7,955 nucleotides of DNA from Spirochaetales bacterium (lineage in GTDB: Bacteria; Spirochaetota; Spirochaetia; Sphaerochaetales; Sphaerochaetaceae), in assembly GCA_017632495.1 (NCBI GenBank), contig JAGBRG010000254.1, positions 1-7,955 on the forward strand, read 5' to 3'. Below the pieces are notes generated by a model that was not told the origin of the DNA, did not search any database, and was given only the letters and a program-made list of their open reading frames with translations. Both the position numbers and the translations under genes were made by a program. How positions within the stretch are numbered: position 1 is the first letter of the stretch; each line of letters opens with the position of its first letter. Shown here piece by piece: positions 7,166 to 7,955 of the stretch.

Positions 7166-7189
7166 TCGGACAATCCTTTTTGTGTCCGA
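7166..7189 (-). promoter_or_regulatory. Inverted repeat at the predicted mRNA 5' end of the NSS gene
   Basis: TCGGACA (7166-7172) and TGTCCGA (7183-7189) form a 7-bp inverted repeat around a 10-base spacer. On the minus strand it begins about 5-7 bases after the TATAAT box, so it would be an RNA hairpin at the very 5' end of the transcript, just before the duplicated ribosome-binding segment. It could instead be a repressor operator over the start site. There is no U-tract in the right place for a terminator. Confidence 0.6.
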
Positions 7190-7194
7190 GGGCT

Positions 7195-7223
7195 ATTATA
7201 CATTTTCACATGAATTCATGAAA
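7195..7223 (-). promoter_or_regulatory. Predicted promoter of the NSS transporter gene
   Basis: On the minus strand a perfect TATAAT lies at 7200-7195. The best -35 match at allowed spacing is TTCATG (7222-7217, spacer 16), only three of six bases, so the promoter may need an activator. Transcription would start near 7188, giving a leader of about 50 bases. The -35 region is overlapped by the palindrome at 7209-7220. Confidence 0.6.
7209..7220. repeat. Perfect 12-base palindrome CATGAATTCATG
   Basis: The sequence is its own reverse complement over 12 bases with no spacer. It overlaps the -35 region of the predicted NSS promoter and lies in the divergent control region, which makes it a candidate binding site for a dimeric regulator. 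No regulator gene lies in the window. Confidence 0.5.
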
Positions 7224-7370
7224 GATACTGCTCAGAATCCCTCAGGCTGCGTAAAAATGAATATTTATGCAAAATTATCCAATAAAAAACAGTTTCTTTA
7301 TTGAACTTCTGCTTTATCTTATGGTAGTCTTCTGAAAAAAGTTGCATTTAGCATCACGGGGGCATGTTGC
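7221..7370 (+). promoter_or_regulatory. Upstream region of the PutP-like gene
   Basis: This AT-rich stretch must hold the promoter of the plus-strand symporter. The best pair I can find is TTGAAC (7301-7306) with TAGTCT (7325-7330), spacer 18, matching only four and three bases of the consensus. A G-run at 7358-7362 lies 8 bases before the start and is the likely ribosome-binding site. I see no small gene, RNA gene or strong hairpin here. Confidence 0.35.
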
Positions 7371-7955
7371 ATGAATACCGAACTGTTGGTCTTTATCTTC
7401 TATCTATTCTTCATGCTTGGAATAGGTATTCATTTCTTCATCAAACTGAAAAGCGGTAACGAGAAGGACTACTTCCTCGGCGGAAGAAAAATGGGTCCGT
7501 GGGTATCAGCCCTCTCGGCCGGCGCATCCGATATGAGCGCATGGGTTCTGATGGGACTTCCCGCTTCTGTCTATGCCCTGGGTCTGGGACAGACCTGGAT
7601 TGCCATCGGCCTTGCCATAGGCTATGCACTCAGCTGGATAATCGAGGCCCCTCGCCTCCGCAGATATTCAACCGCAGCCAAGGATTCAATCACAATCCCG
7701 CAGTACCTTACAAACCGCTTCCTCTCAAAGAGCAAGGCCATGCAGGTAATCTGCGCCATAATCTTCCTTGTTGCCTACACAGTCTATGCGGCAAGCAGCA
7801 TCAAGGCCTGCGGAACCCTCTTTAACACAGTCATTGGAATCAATCCAAATACGGCAATGTATCTTGCTGCCTTCATCATCATTTCCTATACATTCCTCGG
7901 AGGATTCTCCGCAGTTTCGTGGACAGACTTCTTCCAGGGCATGCTGATGCTCGCC
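7371..7955 (+). CDS. putP: Sodium/proline symporter, SSS family PutP-like (N-terminal part, cut by window end)
   Basis: The frame is open from ATG 7371 to the last base, giving 195 residues of a protein that is normally about 490-500. It closely resembles PutP: DYFLGGRKMGPW (33-44), SALSAGASDMSAWVLMGLP (46-64), TIPQYLTNRF (108-117), SYTFLGGFSAVSWTDFFQG (172-190). D54 and S56 correspond to E. coli PutP Asp55 and Ser57, which are important for Na+ coupling; the following Gly of PutP is Ala57 here. About five helices of the predicted 13 are present. The role would be Na+-driven uptake of proline, though related SSS carriers take other solutes, so substrate is less certain than family. Start: a G-run (7358-7362) lies 8 bases upstream; ATG 7364 is out of frame. 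It is divergent from the NSS gene and shares its control region. Confidence 0.9.
   Translation, partial: MNTELLVFIFYLFFMLGIGIHFFIKLKSGNEKDYFLGGRKMGPWVSALSAGASDMSAWVLMGLPASVYALGLGQTWIAIGLAIGYALSWIIEAPRLRRYSTAAKDSITIPQYLTNRFLSKSKAMQVICAIIFLVAYTVYAASSIKACGTLFNTVIGINPNTAMYLAAFIIISYTFLGGFSAVSWTDFFQGMLMLA

Noticed and set aside
7499..7825. 108-residue plus-strand open frame inside the PutP-like gene
   Set aside because: It is out of frame with the symporter reading frame, which is open from 7371 to the window end and matches PutP throughout.

Overview
The window reads as ordinary bacterial chromosome, from left to right: the 3' part of a tRNA-Phe gene and its terminator, a plus-strand block with a 5-formyltetrahydrofolate cyclo-ligase and two half-size ABC exporter genes, a shared hairpin terminator, two minus-strand solute carriers (GntP family and sodium-dependent NSS family), and a plus-strand sodium/proline-type symporter that runs off the right edge. 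Organism clues are limited. The tRNA gene does not encode CCA, Shine-Dalgarno sites are strong and A/G-rich, base composition is moderate, and a SpoIIE-type phosphatase tail is present. Together these suggest an anaerobic Firmicute (Clostridia-like) or a spirochaete-like bacterium and argue against an enteric gammaproteobacterium. This placement is inference only.

Positions 1-4330, plus strand. The tRNA ends at 44 and a strong hairpin terminator follows at 48-80. The folate gene starts only 17 bases later, so it has no room for a promoter of its own downstream of the terminator. It is followed after 19 bases by the first ABC half-transporter gene. The stop codon of that gene overlaps the start of the second by one base (TGATG), behind a perfect AAGGAGGTGA. 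The two ABC proteins have complementary defects: the first has Asp at the catalytic Glu position and lacks the A-loop aromatic residue; the second has LSQGQ in place of LSGGQ. This is the layout of heterodimeric exporters of the TM287/288, BmrCD (YheI/YheH) and LmrCD type, with one working and one degenerate ATPase site. Between the second ABC gene and the terminator lies a short, frameshifted remnant of the C-terminus of a SpoIIE/PP2C-type phosphatase, a small fossil gene.

Positions 4334-7139, minus strand. An NSS-family Na+ symporter gene is followed, after a 97-base gap, by a GntP-family permease gene. The NSS gene has a perfect TATAAT box, an inverted repeat at the predicted 5' end of its mRNA, a 12-base palindrome over the -35 region, and an exact tandem duplication of its Shine-Dalgarno segment. 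Positions 7140-7370 form a divergent regulatory region. From 7371 a PutP-like SSS symporter starts and is cut by the window end. The right half is therefore a cluster of three secondary carriers for small organic solutes (probably amino acids and sugar acids).

I found no phage, insertion sequence, CRISPR array or defence system, and no wholly new system. The points most worth checking are the SpoIIE remnant, the duplicated ribosome-binding segment with its leader hairpin, and the uneven translation signals of the two ABC partners.
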